From Parabacteroides sp. PFB2-10 (GTDB lineage Bacteria; Bacteroidota; Bacteroidia; Bacteroidales; Tannerellaceae), in NCBI RefSeq assembly GCF_029893085.1, contig NZ_JARXWI010000009.1, positions 1 through 64,000 on the forward strand: DNA of 64,000 nucleotides. Reading direction: 5' to 3'. Positions 52,295 through 60,816 of the stretch are shown in pieces (the first letter of the stretch is position 1; every line of letters starts with the position of its first letter). Made by a program: the position numbers and the translations under genes. The notes below the pieces were generated by a model. That model was not told the DNA's origin. It did not search any database and saw only the letters and a list, made by a program, of their open reading frames with translations.

Positions 52295-53638
52295 ATGAGA
52301 AAGTGTCATTTATTATTTTGCCTTTGTTGTCTCCCCCTATTGATGTGGGGACAAGAGACCCTAAGCCTGAAAGATTGCATAGAGATAGGTTTGGAACGCA
52401 ATTATGCTATCCGCATCGTGCGCAACGAACAACAGATATCTGCCAACAACGCCACCCTGGGCAATGCCGGCTACCTGCCTTCGCTCGACCTGAGCGGTGG
52501 TTTCAGCGGCACACTCAACGACAACCGCAACGACCTGCGCAGCGGAGAGCGCGAACGTACCACAGGTGTGCATAACGAAACGGCGAATATCGGCCTGAAT
52601 ATGAGTTGGACACTGTTCGATGGCTTCGGCATTCAGGCCACCTACGAGCGACTGAAAGAGCTCGAACGCATGGGTGAACTCAATACCCGCATGACCATCG
52701 AAGACTTTGTTGCCAGCCTTTCGGCCGAATATTATAACCTGATCCGCCAGCAGATCCGCCTGAACAATCTGCGCTCTTCCTTAGATCTCTCCAAAGAGCG
52801 CCTGCGCATTGTCGAACAGAGCCATTCGATCGGTACCATGTCGCTGCTCGATCTCCAGCAGGCACGGGTCGACTTCAACTCCGACAGTTCCAAGGTGTTG
52901 AATCAGTTGGAGGTGGTACACCGCTCAAGCGTTCAGTTGAAAGAACTGTTGGCTGTCGACGATATCGATACCAACTTGCAGATCCGCGATTCGGTTATCT
53001 TCCCTAATCCTTTCTTAGATGAGGTGGAATTGTGGCAGAATACGCTTGAGTCGAATGCCGCTTTGTTGATCGCTCAGAAGAATAAGACTTTGTCGGAATT
53101 GGATTATAAACGTGTGCGTAGCCGCAATTTCCCTTACCTGCGCCTGAATGCCGGCTATGGCTATACCGCCAACTGGTATGAACTGGGCAGCTACGACCTG
53201 CAGCAACGCCTGGGACTAAACTACGGGGTAACGATCGGCATGAGCCTATTCGACGGCTTCAACCGCCGCCGTGAACAGCGCAACGCACGCATCGACATAG
53301 AGAACCGCGAATTGCGTAAGCAAGAACTGGAGCTTGGCTTGCAGGCCGACCTGAGCAACCTGTGGATGGCCTATCAGAACAACCTCGACCTCTGGCGGCT
53401 CGAAAAAGAAAACTTGGTAGCTGCACAGGAACATTTCAGTGTCGCTATGGATCGCTATAAACTGCGCGAACTCTCCGGTATCGAACTACGTGAAGCACAA
53501 AACAACCTATTGGAGGCCGAAGAGCGGCGATCCATCGCTGAGTATAACACCAAACTCTGCGAGATCTCCCTCCTCCAATTAAGCGGACAAATCCTCACCT
53601 ACGTCGCCCCACCCAACCCGGATGAGGTGAGTGAGTGA
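52295..53638 (+). CDS. TolC-family outer-membrane efflux channel
   Basis: A 447-residue OEP protein. The ATG at 52295 gives a signal peptide (about 1-19, CLPLLMWGQ). Two repeats of the TolC fold follow: LSLKDCIEIGLERNYAIRIVRNEQQIS and later ENAALLIAQ-like ESNAALLIAQKNKTLSELDYKRVRS. It completes the tripartite pump. Its stop directly abuts the stop of the opposing DUF4625 gene. Confidence 0.93.
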   Translation: MRKCHLLFCLCCLPLLMWGQETLSLKDCIEIGLERNYAIRIVRNEQQISANNATLGNAGYLPSLDLSGGFSGTLNDNRNDLRSGERERTTGVHNETANIGLNMSWTLFDGFGIQATYERLKELERMGELNTRMTIEDFVASLSAEYYNLIRQQIRLNNLRSSLDLSKERLRIVEQSHSIGTMSLLDLQQARVDFNSDSSKVLNQLEVVHRSSVQLKELLAVDDIDTNLQIRDSVIFPNPFLDEVELWQNTLESNAALLIAQKNKTLSELDYKRVRSRNFPYLRLNAGYGYTANWYELGSYDLQQRLGLNYGVTIGMSLFDGFNRRREQRNARIDIENRELRKQELELGLQADLSNLWMAYQNNLDLWRLEKENLVAAQEHFSVAMDRYKLRELSGIELREAQNNLLEAEERRSIAEYNTKLCEISLLQLSGQILTYVAPPNPDEVSE

Positions 53639-54103
53639 TTAATGATAAAGCGTTCCCTGTCCTTTGCTTAGGGTGACGGTGCGGATCACACGGGATTCGC
53701 CACCGTCGACATTCTTACATATAATAATAAAGTGGTAGACCCCTTCGCGCGCCTTTTCCGGAATGACCACACCGTGGTGATGAACCTGCTTTTGGGTTGA
53801 TCCCGACACATCGTATGTTTTGTCGAACACCGTTGGTCGCGCCACCTCGTCCGCCCCGCCCGTATGGGCATGTCCGTCGAAGTTATCGTGGATCTCCACC
53901 CGGTAGGAATCCAATAATTTCGTATCCGCCAGATCCATATCGAAATGAACCGCCTTTCCGATCTGCAGGATATCATTTTCTGCAGGAGCCATAAGCGTGA
54001 TCTTAGGCCCTTTTGTTTGCGGAGTCTGTGCCTTCAGTGCAGGCATACATAGAACCATGCCTATCAGGCAAAGCCCCCAAAAAGAAATTTTTCCTTTCAT
54101 CAT
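53639..54103 (-). CDS. Secreted DUF4625-like protein
   Basis: A 154-residue exported protein. The signal peptide ends near residue 26 (MPALKAQ). Asp/His-rich metal-binding-looking segments follow: EIHDNFDGHAHTGG and KQVHHHGVVIPEKAREGVYHFII, arranged as in DUF4625 immunoglobulin-like domains. The HDNFDGHAH and VHHHG motifs suggest zinc or copper binding, by inference. The start may be the first or second of two adjacent ATGs. Confidence 0.76.
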   Translation of the reverse strand: MMKGKISFWGLCLIGMVLCMPALKAQTPQTKGPKITLMAPAENDILQIGKAVHFDMDLADTKLLDSYRVEIHDNFDGHAHTGGADEVARPTVFDKTYDVSGSTQKQVHHHGVVIPEKAREGVYHFIIICKNVDGGESRVIRTVTLSKGQGTLYH

Positions 54104-54124
54104 ATTGGTTGTTTTATTATTTTA

Positions 54125-54240
54125 AACACAAAAAACACGAAGAACTATTAAAAAAACAGGAGTTCAGAGAGAGATATATAAAGCGCCAATAGCGCTTCTC
54201 TGTGTTCTCCGAATTCTACTTTTCCGTGCCTCTGTGTTGC
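54125..54240. repeat. Imperfect palindrome of the ACACAGAGGCAC type
   Basis: The left side begins AACACAAAAAACACGAAG at about 54125 and the right side ends GTGCCTCTGTGTT at about 54238. The two arms are imperfect inverted repeats. The centre has the small hairpin AAGCG-CCAATAG-CGCTT at 54181-54197. The left arm resembles 47701-47750. It fills the gap between two divergent secreted-protein genes. Confidence 0.55.
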
Positions 54241-54321
54241 ATATTTATTGTGAATCACTTTTTATATAGTTCCAAGAAGCTATCTCCATCTGCGAAGATA
54301 GTATTTTTCAAAGTTTTTCAT

Positions 54322-54329
54322 TACGTTTG
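54322..54329 (+). promoter_or_regulatory. -7 box of the DUF1080 gene
   Basis: TACGTTTG at 54322-54329 lies 28 bp upstream of the start codon. The -33 region is T-rich but has no clear TTTG. Confidence 0.45.
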
Positions 54330-54357
54330 CATATCTATTATTAAAATCAGTATAACC

Positions 54358-55137
54358 ATGAAGAAGTATTGCTTGGCTAAGAAAACGGCCTGTGTTGTTG
54401 TTTTCTTCCTTTTATGTATCGGTGCGAATGCACAGGAAAAAGAGTATCCCAAACCCGAACCCATGCGCCCCGGTATGTCGGAGTTCTGGACACCCCAACC
54501 TGCGGTGGTGACTCCGGGCGATCCCATCACCCAGTCGGCTCCCTCCGATGCGATTGTTTTGTTCGACGGCACCAACCTCGATGCCTGGAAGAGTGCCCGT
54601 GGCGACGGTGAGGCTAAGTGGACAGTACAGGATGGCGCCTTTACGGTAGCCCCCCGAACCGGCGATATCGAAACCCGGCAGCATTTCAACAGTTTCCAAT
54701 TGCATATCGAATGGGCATCGCCTACTGTCGTAAAGGGCGAGAGCCAGGGACGCGGCAATAGTGGCGTTTTTATGCAAGGACTCTATGAGGTGCAGATCCT
54801 CGATTGCTACGACAACGAGACCTATATCAACGGTCAGACGGGTAGCATCTACAAACAAAGCCCTCCCTTGGTGAACGCTATGCGCAAGCCCGGCGAGTGG
54901 AATGTCTATGATATTATCTACAATGCCCCGATATTCAAGGAAGACGGCACCTACCGCGTGCCTCCCACCATCACGGTAATACAAAACGGCATCGTATTGC
55001 AAAACCACACCACCATTCTTGGAACCACCGAATATATCGGCTTCCCACAGGTGAAACCCCACGGCGCCGGCCCGATCGTCCTGCAGGATCACGGCAACCT
55101 GGTGCGCTTCCGCAATATCTGGATTCGGGAACTGTGA
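54358..55137 (+). CDS. Secreted 3-keto-disaccharide hydrolase-like protein (DUF1080)
   Basis: A 259-residue exported protein. The ATG at 54358 gives a signal peptide ending near CIGANAQ (about residue 26). A longer frame lacks a signal and is rejected. The concanavalin-like DUF1080 domain has DAIVLFDGTNLDAWKS, WTVQDGAFTVAP, FHIEW-like QLHIEWASP, and the catalytic-region GNSGVFMQGLYEVQILD. DUF1080 proteins hydrolyse 3-keto-glycosides. Its stop codon lies inside the second long palindrome. Confidence 0.85.
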   Translation: MKKYCLAKKTACVVVFFLLCIGANAQEKEYPKPEPMRPGMSEFWTPQPAVVTPGDPITQSAPSDAIVLFDGTNLDAWKSARGDGEAKWTVQDGAFTVAPRTGDIETRQHFNSFQLHIEWASPTVVKGESQGRGNSGVFMQGLYEVQILDCYDNETYINGQTGSIYKQSPPLVNAMRKPGEWNVYDIIYNAPIFKEDGTYRVPPTITVIQNGIVLQNHTTILGTTEYIGFPQVKPHGAGPIVLQDHGNLVRFRNIWIREL

Positions 55138-55278
55138 TTCTCCCTGACTTACAGGATGGGCTATGATTTGATTTTTCCTGATTTTTTTGATTCATCTGAT
55201 TGATTACATAAACAATCAGAGAAATCTTTTGATCAAACAAATCAAATTATAGCCCATCCTGTAAGTCAGCGTAATCAC
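55134..55278. repeat. Long palindromic element, second
   Basis: 55144-55174 and 55239-55269 are inverted repeats with 30 of 31 matches, starting CTGACTTACAGGATGGGC. A weaker outer GTGATT/AATCAC pair extends it to 55134 and 55278. The centre contains GATTCATCTGATT and ATAAACAATCA, as in the element at 40223-40378, whose arms are different. It ends where repeat copy 6 begins. It sits between convergent genes and could serve as a terminator. Confidence 0.88.
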
Positions 55279-55355
55279 ACTTCGGTTTGTAAAAAAAATG
55301 TTTCTTCCAGGAATTCATCAAAATAGTCCCGCAATTTTGACAAAATGTAAATTCG
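55277..55355 (+). repeat. Dispersed CTCCCGGGAG repeat, copy 6, degenerate
   Basis: A shortened, diverged forward copy. The core has decayed to TTCCAGGAA, but CACTTCGGTTTGT at the left and GTCCCGCAATTTTGACAAAATG at the right still match copies 1, 2 and 4. It directly follows the long palindrome. Confidence 0.75.
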
Positions 55356-55429
55356 AGTGCTACTTTCTTTCGTTTATGCCCCGATATCGTAAATTTGCTT
55401 TGGTAGTTTTTTATATATGATCTTCCTAT

Positions 55430-55984
55430 TCACTTCAGGAGCGGAATGGATGGCTTATAAAACAGCCTTTTATTCTTTCGGGTGAGGATAATATTAAGGA
55501 CAATAATTAATGAATTATAGAAATATAAGATAAAAATGATGGACATAATAGATCCTCCAAACATCATAAAGAGGATAAGACTTGCAAAGACTATGAGATT
55601 CCAGGTGATTTGGAAATTAAGAATGGATTTACCAATACTATCGACACCGACGATTACATCTTTTTTTAGAATCCAAATGATGAGAGGGATGACAATACCC
55701 AATACCGGGAAAAAGAGAAATCCGAATTGCGTGGCTTGAAGCATAATAAGCAGATTATTGTCCTCCGCTTCTTGTATTTCTAAGATTTCTCCTGTGTTTA
55801 CTTTCAACGCTTCGGCTAAGCGCTTCAAGGTGTCGCCCCGGGGAACAGATTCTCCATTTTCAATTCGTTGAACGGTTCTCAGGCTGATGCCGGCTTTGTC
55901 AGCCAGTTCTTCCTGCGACATGCCGTTTTTTATTCTCAACTCTTTTACCTTTTGATGTAATGTTTCGATGGTCATATTATTCAT
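55430..55984 (-). CDS. XRE-family regulator with membrane domain
   Basis: A 184-residue protein. The N-terminal helix-turn-helix (about 10-66) reads LRIKNGMSQEELADKAGISLRTVQRIENGE. A DUF4870-like membrane part with about three helices (about 83-105, 125-150 and 150-170) follows. It is a membrane-tethered transcription factor. It is divergent from the aldo/keto reductase gene with direct repeats between them. The start is ATG at 55984, or the Met four codons later. Confidence 0.84.
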   Translation of the reverse strand: MNNMTIETLHQKVKELRIKNGMSQEELADKAGISLRTVQRIENGESVPRGDTLKRLAEALKVNTGEILEIQEAEDNNLLIMLQATQFGFLFFPVLGIVIPLIIWILKKDVIVGVDSIGKSILNFQITWNLIVFASLILFMMFGGSIMSIIFILYFYNSLIIVLNIILTRKNKRLFYKPSIPLLK

Positions 55985-55997
55985 AATTGATTTGGAG

Positions 55998-56005
55998 CAA
56001 AAGTA
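55998..56005 (-). promoter_or_regulatory. -7 box of the XRE regulator gene
   Basis: TACTTTTG on the minus strand, 14 bp upstream of the start codon at 55984. Confidence 0.5.
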
Positions 56006-56040
56006 ATTTCCTTTGGGGAACCTTATTGCGTCTTACTTAC

Positions 56041-56064
56041 GACAAATATATGACAAATATGTCG
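56041..56064. promoter_or_regulatory. Candidate operator between XRE regulator and aldo/keto reductase
   Basis: GACAAATAT occurs twice, at 56041-56049 and 56052-56060, one helical turn apart. The outer CGACA (56040-56044) and TGTCG (56060-56064) are inverted. It lies in the divergent space. Binding by the XRE protein is inferred from position. Confidence 0.45.
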
Positions 56065-56103
56065 CAGTGGGAGGTTAGCCTATATTCATTTCCTTTTTTG
56101 TAT

Positions 56104-56111
56104 TATATTTG
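56104..56111 (+). promoter_or_regulatory. -7 box immediately upstream of the aldo/keto reductase
   Basis: TATATTTG ends only 5 bp before the ATG at 56117. The transcript would then start at or next to the start codon, suggesting a leaderless mRNA or another promoter farther upstream. Confidence 0.4.
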
Positions 56112-56116
56112 CTATC

Positions 56117-57118
56117 ATGAATATATATAAAGCAAAGGATAACCGCTACGATGCGGCTACCTATCGTCGTTGCGGGCGGAGCGGGTTGTTGTTGCCGCCG
56201 ATCTCGTTGGGGTTGTGGCATAATTTCGGTAGTGTGGATGTGTTTGAGAATTATAGTCAGATTGCATTCACCGCGTTCGATCGGGGCGTGACCCATTTCG
56301 ACCTGGCTAATAATTACGGGCCGGTTTACGGGTCGGCGGAAGAGAACTTCGGACGTATCCTGAAAAAAGGGCTGGGCAGGTATCGCGATGAGCTGGTGAT
56401 CTCCACCAAGGCGGGCTACGATATGTGGCCGGGACCGTATGGTAATTGGGGCAGCCGTAAGTATCTGATGGCAAGCCTCGACCAGAGCCTCAAGCGGATG
56501 GGGTTGGAGTATGTGGATATTTTCTATTCGCATCGTCCGGATCCGGAGACGCCGCTGGAAGAGACCATGGGTGCTTTGGCGGATATCGTGCGCCAGGGGA
56601 AGGCGTTGTATGTGGGCATCTCCAATTATAATGCCGAGCAAACTAAGCGGGCACTGGCGTTGTTGCGCGAAGAGCGGGTTCCTTGTCTGATCCATCAGGC
56701 ACGCTATTCGATGTTCGATCGCTGGACAGAACCGGAATTGTTGCCGCTGTTAGAGCAAGAGGGGGTGGGCATGATTGCTTTTTCTCCGTTGGCACAAGGC
56801 ATGCTTACCGATAAATACCTGCAGGGAATACCTGAAAACTCACGGGCAGCGCGCACCACAGGACATCTTCAGGCCTCCCGAATCACGCCGGAGGTCGTAC
56901 AGCAAATCAGGCAATTGCATGAGATAGCGCTCGGGCGTGGACAGACATTGGCGGAAATGGCGTTGGCCTGGCTGTTGAGAGACAAGCGGGTGACCTCTGT
57001 GCTTGTTGGCGCCAGCTCGGTGAATCAGCTGTTGGATAACCTGAAAGCGTTGGATAATCTGAATTTTACGGCGGAAGAGCTGGAAGGAATTGAGAAGATA
57101 ATTATGAATTATGAATGA
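56117..57118 (+). CDS. Aldo/keto reductase (YghZ/GPR-like)
   Basis: A 333-residue NADPH-dependent reductase of the Kv-beta/YghZ group. The Asp-Tyr-Lys-His tetrad is visible in THFDLANNYGPVYG, ISTKAGYDMWPGPYG and FYSHRPDPETPLEE. YghZ reduces L-glyceraldehyde-3-phosphate and methylglyoxal. A similar detoxifying role is likely. Its last codons (KIIMNYE) lie in the AT-rich repeat that follows. No other Met near the N-terminus offers a later start. Confidence 0.9.
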   Translation: MNIYKAKDNRYDAATYRRCGRSGLLLPPISLGLWHNFGSVDVFENYSQIAFTAFDRGVTHFDLANNYGPVYGSAEENFGRILKKGLGRYRDELVISTKAGYDMWPGPYGNWGSRKYLMASLDQSLKRMGLEYVDIFYSHRPDPETPLEETMGALADIVRQGKALYVGISNYNAEQTKRALALLREERVPCLIHQARYSMFDRWTEPELLPLLEQEGVGMIAFSPLAQGMLTDKYLQGIPENSRAARTTGHLQASRITPEVVQQIRQLHEIALGRGQTLAEMALAWLLRDKRVTSVLVGASSVNQLLDNLKALDNLNFTAEELEGIEKIIMNYE

Positions 57119-57226
57119 TGAATGATGAAACAACCTCTCAGCCTTAGACAGTTATTTTCGATTGCTTTACGCTTTGCTAAGCGATCTCCAATTCATAATT
57201 CATAATTCACAATTCATAATTATTAA
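57098..57226. repeat. AT-rich inverted repeat between aldo/keto reductase and AddB-like gene
   Basis: AATTATGAATTATGAATGATG at the left (about 57102-57122) faces ATTCATAATTCATAATTCAC at 57191-57210 in inverted orientation, with a loop of about 70 nt between. It includes the end of the aldo/keto reductase gene and stops just before the AddB-like start codon. It is similar in style to the repeat at 3826-3900. Confidence 0.7.
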
Positions 57227-57227
57227 A

Positions 57228-60071
57228 ATGTCCCCTTTCCTCCAACAAATAGCTTCGCTTTTTTATAAAGAATACGGAACGGCTGTCAGCCGCATGGCTT
57301 TTGTCTTTCCGAATCGGCGTGCCGGATTGTTTTTCAAGAAATACCTGACGGAGATGGCCGACCGGCCTTTGTTCTCGCCGGCGATATTCACGATACAGGA
57401 TCTCTTCCTGCAACTAAGTGGCCGGCAGCTGGCCGATCGCACGCAGATGCTCTTCACACTCTACCGGCAATACAGCCGCCTGAGCCCTTCGGCAGAGAGC
57501 TTTGATGAGTTTTTCTATTGGGGGGAGATGCTGTTGAACGACTTCGACGATATCGATAAGTATATGGTGAACGCCCGGGAGTTGTTCACCTTAGTGACGG
57601 ATATTCGGGAGATAGAGAATGATTTTACCTATCTGTCGCCTGAACAGATTGCTGCGATCCGCTCTTTCTGGTCTACTTTTTACCCGAAGGGTGACTCGCC
57701 CAACCAGCAGGAATTCCTGAAAGTATGGCAGTTGCTCCATGCCCTGTATGAAGGGCTGCGCGAGGAGTTGGCGGGCGCCAACAAAGGCTACGAAGGCATG
57801 ATCTTCCGGGATGTGGTGGAATCGCTGGATGAGGCGCAATGTCGGCGTCAATTGGATTATGAACAGATTGTTTTTGTTGGCTTGAACGCGCTTTCGAAGG
57901 TGGAGGAGAAGTTATTGCTCTCCCTTCAGCGGTTGGACATTGCCGACTTCTATTGGGATTATGCTTCGAAAAGGGTGAACGATCCCGACAACCGGGCCTC
58001 CTATTTTGTGGAACGCAACCGGACGCTCTTCCCTTCGCAACACCCCTTACCCGGTGAAGAGAAGGTCGATACGCGGATCGAAGTAATAGCCATCCCTTCG
58101 GGCATCGGGCAGGCCAAGCAGGTCTATTCCATCCTTAGCGACTGGCAAAAAGAAGGAGCCCTGGAGGCAGAAGAGGCATTGCGCACGGCGATCGTGCTGG
58201 CCGACGAACACCTGTTGTTGCCGGTGCTCAACTCCATCCCGGAAGAGATACGCTCGATCAATGTGACGATGGGGTATCCATTGACCCATACCCCGGCGGC
58301 CTCCTTAGCCGACAGCCTGCTTTCGTTGCAACAGCGGATACGCTACCAGGACGGAAAGCCGTTGTTCTACTATCGCGATGTGTTGCCGGTATTGAATCAC
58401 CGCTATATTGCCGCCACGGCGCCGGAGCAGGTGAGCGACCTGGTTGCCGCTATGGTGAAAAACAATCGGGTCTATATCGCACAGGAAGAGCTGGGCATCA
58501 CGCCGTTATTGGCGCTGTTGTTTACTCCCCGCTTGACCACCGACGAACTCACTTCCTACCTGATCGAATTGTTGGAAACCTTAAACCGCGAACTCGATGC
58601 CTCACCGTTAGACAGCGAGTTCCTGTTTCACTATTTTACGACAATCAACCGCCTGCGGGAGGTAATCCGCGAGGCAGGTATCGAGATGCATACGGATACC
58701 CTGGCGCGGCTGTTGAAACAAATGACCTCTTCCATTACGATCCCTTTCCGGGGCGAGCCTCTGGCGGGTATTCAGGTCATGGGTGTATTGGAGACGCGCG
58801 CGCTCGACTTCGACCGCTTGATTATTCTCTCGATGAACGACGGAGTCTTTCCGCAACACCGAACCGCCAACTCCTTTATCCCTTACAACCTGCGACGCGG
58901 CTTCGGATTGCCTACCTATGAACACCAGGACAGCGTATGGGCTTATCATTTCTATCGCCTGATACACCGGGCTGAGCAGGTTAGCCTGTTGTATGACACC
59001 CGGTCGACCGGCTTACAGACGGGCGAGGTGAGCCGCTTTGTGCATCAGTTGCGCTATCATTACGAAGAGCCGATCGAGCAGAAATTGGTTGTCTACAATG
59101 TCTCTTCCACCCGGACGCCGCCCTTGGAGATAAAGAAAACGCCGGAGGTAATGACCCTCCTGGCTGCCTACCGCGAAGGGGGCGAGCGAGCCATTTCCGC
59201 CAGCGCGATCAATACTTATCTCGATTGTCCGTTGAAATTCTATTTCTCCGTCCTGGAAGATGTGCAGGAGGAGAAGGAGGTGACCGAAGCGATCGAGAGC
59301 AGTATGTTCGGAAGCATTCTGCATAAAACATTGGAAGATCTCTATAAGCCCTATGCCGGTAGGATGGTTACCTCCGACCTATTGAAAAGTATGCGGGAGG
59401 ATAAGCGGTTGATACCCGACACCATTGCCCGGGCGTTTGCCACGGAGTTCTTCCAGTCCGACAGGGTACGTCCATTGACCGGACAGAATTACCTGATCGG
59501 GGAGATGATCCGCAAGTATGTGATGAAGGTCTTGGAGCGCGATGGCCGCCTGACACCTTTCCGCTATCTCTGTTCGGAGCAGCGGGTGAACGATGTGTTC
59601 CGCTTGACGGATGGCTCTTCCGTTCGCCTGAAAGGATTTATCGACCGCTTAGATGAGGTGGGCGACGCGATTCGCATTATCGACTACAAGAGTGGGGCGG
59701 GCAAGGCGGAGTTCAAGCAGATCAGCCAGTTGTTCGACCTGGAGGAGAAGGATCGCCCGAAAGCGGTGATGCAGGTGTTTATGTATGGCTGGATGTATGC
59801 CAAACAAGCTGGTGCCACAGGGCGAAAGATCCAGCCGGCTATCTATTATATGCGCAACCTGTTCAAGCCCGATTTCAACCCGTCGATTCTTCAGAAAGAG
59901 GAGCGGGGTAAAGCAATTGCCGTAGAGGATTTCGCGGTTTACAGGGAAGAATTTGAAATGGCTATGCGCGACTGCTTAGACACCATCTTCGACGATCGGA
60001 CACCTTTCGGGCAGACGCCGACAGAAAAGGCCTGTTCCTATTGCCAGTTTAAGTCGATTTGTGGGAAATAG
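57228..60071 (+). CDS. AddB-like helicase/PD-(D/E)XK nuclease
   Basis: A 947-residue protein. The N-terminus (VFPNRRAGLFFKKYL) occupies the position of the AddB helicase-like domain, but no Walker A GKT is seen. Middle parts resemble RecB/AddB superfamily 1 (VMGVLETRALDFDRLIILSMND). The C-terminal nuclease has GFIDRLDEVGDAIRIIDYKSG (catalytic Asp and Lys) and VMQVFMYGWMY. A cysteine in YLDCPLKFYF and three in CSYCQFKSIC likely bind an iron-sulfur cluster. It acts in double-strand break resection with an AddA/RecB partner encoded elsewhere. ATG at 57228 is chosen since upstream codons lie in the repeat. Confidence 0.85.
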   Translation: MSPFLQQIASLFYKEYGTAVSRMAFVFPNRRAGLFFKKYLTEMADRPLFSPAIFTIQDLFLQLSGRQLADRTQMLFTLYRQYSRLSPSAESFDEFFYWGEMLLNDFDDIDKYMVNARELFTLVTDIREIENDFTYLSPEQIAAIRSFWSTFYPKGDSPNQQEFLKVWQLLHALYEGLREELAGANKGYEGMIFRDVVESLDEAQCRRQLDYEQIVFVGLNALSKVEEKLLLSLQRLDIADFYWDYASKRVNDPDNRASYFVERNRTLFPSQHPLPGEEKVDTRIEVIAIPSGIGQAKQVYSILSDWQKEGALEAEEALRTAIVLADEHLLLPVLNSIPEEIRSINVTMGYPLTHTPAASLADSLLSLQQRIRYQDGKPLFYYRDVLPVLNHRYIAATAPEQVSDLVAAMVKNNRVYIAQEELGITPLLALLFTPRLTTDELTSYLIELLETLNRELDASPLDSEFLFHYFTTINRLREVIREAGIEMHTDTLARLLKQMTSSITIPFRGEPLAGIQVMGVLETRALDFDRLIILSMNDGVFPQHRTANSFIPYNLRRGFGLPTYEHQDSVWAYHFYRLIHRAEQVSLLYDTRSTGLQTGEVSRFVHQLRYHYEEPIEQKLVVYNVSSTRTPPLEIKKTPEVMTLLAAYREGGERAISASAINTYLDCPLKFYFSVLEDVQEEKEVTEAIESSMFGSILHKTLEDLYKPYAGRMVTSDLLKSMREDKRLIPDTIARAFATEFFQSDRVRPLTGQNYLIGEMIRKYVMKVLERDGRLTPFRYLCSEQRVNDVFRLTDGSSVRLKGFIDRLDEVGDAIRIIDYKSGAGKAEFKQISQLFDLEEKDRPKAVMQVFMYGWMYAKQAGATGRKIQPAIYYMRNLFKPDFNPSILQKEERGKAIAVEDFAVYREEFEMAMRDCLDTIFDDRTPFGQTPTEKACSYCQFKSICGK

Positions 60072-60074
60072 GGG

Positions 60075-60812
60075 TTAGAACATCACGCCGATTGAGAAGC
60101 TAAGCACATCGTTGCGCATATTGACCCGTACGTCATATTCGCTCATGGAATAGGCGGGGTTTTTGCTTTTGAAATCAGATTCGGTGTGGTTGAGCCCGAA
60201 TTCGTAATTGAAATCGAAGAAGAGCTGCCAGATCCGGACGCCCACCCCCACGCCAATATTAACACCAAACGGATTGCTCTCGCTGATAAATTCCTGTTTG
60301 TTCTCCCGGGCCATGGATTCGTATGTCACCTTATAGTTATACTTGAAGGTGGGACCCGCCATGAAACTAAGGCCGTAAGGCCCTTCCCGCACAATATGAT
60401 ACCCGATAAGCACCGGCACCTGCAGGGCATCTTTCCGCATAGAGAGCTCGGTGTTCAATAGATTTATGTTCGATTCCGCCAGAACAGTCTCCGGCAAGAG
60501 GCTTTCCGGTAGGTTGAATTGGAACTCTCCTTCGTAACGGCTCCAGGTGACACTGGGCTGGATAAAGAAGCGATCCATATTGACACGAAAGAACAAAGAG
60601 GCCAGGGTGCCTACTTTATATTTCACCTGCACATCTTCCGCGTTTTCCCCATTGACCGTAAGGGTATTGACGACCGGAATAGCGGCGTTGAAACCCAACG
60701 TCGCCCCTACATGGAATACCTTCTCTGCGGGTGGCGTGTATGTTTGTTGTGCCTTCAACGACAGAACGCACAACACCCCTATTCCGATGAGAAAAAGACG
60801 CTTCATGACCAA
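60075..60812 (-). CDS. PorT-like outer-membrane beta-barrel protein
   Basis: A 245-residue exported protein with a signal peptide ending near residue 22 (VLSLKAQ). Alternating strands, for example FFRVNMDRFFIQPSVTWSRY and YGLSFMAGPTFKYNYKV, and a terminal aromatic residue (SIGVMF) mark a small outer-membrane barrel. It fits the PorT family, which takes part in type IX secretion, but generic barrels look alike. It is the last gene of the pyrBI operon. Start: ATG at 60812 or 60806. Confidence 0.78.
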   Translation of the reverse strand: MVMKRLFLIGIGVLCVLSLKAQQTYTPPAEKVFHVGATLGFNAAIPVVNTLTVNGENAEDVQVKYKVGTLASLFFRVNMDRFFIQPSVTWSRYEGEFQFNLPESLLPETVLAESNINLLNTELSMRKDALQVPVLIGYHIVREGPYGLSFMAGPTFKYNYKVTYESMARENKQEFISESNPFGVNIGVGVGVRIWQLFFDFNYEFGLNHTESDFKSKNPAYSMSEYDVRVNMRNDVLSFSIGVMF

Positions 60813-60816
60813 TTAT

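Noticed and set aside
51055-52296. 413-codon minus-strand open frame opposite the RND pump
   Set aside because: Antisense to conserved transmembrane segments. The predicted protein is His/Arg/Gln-rich with no motif.
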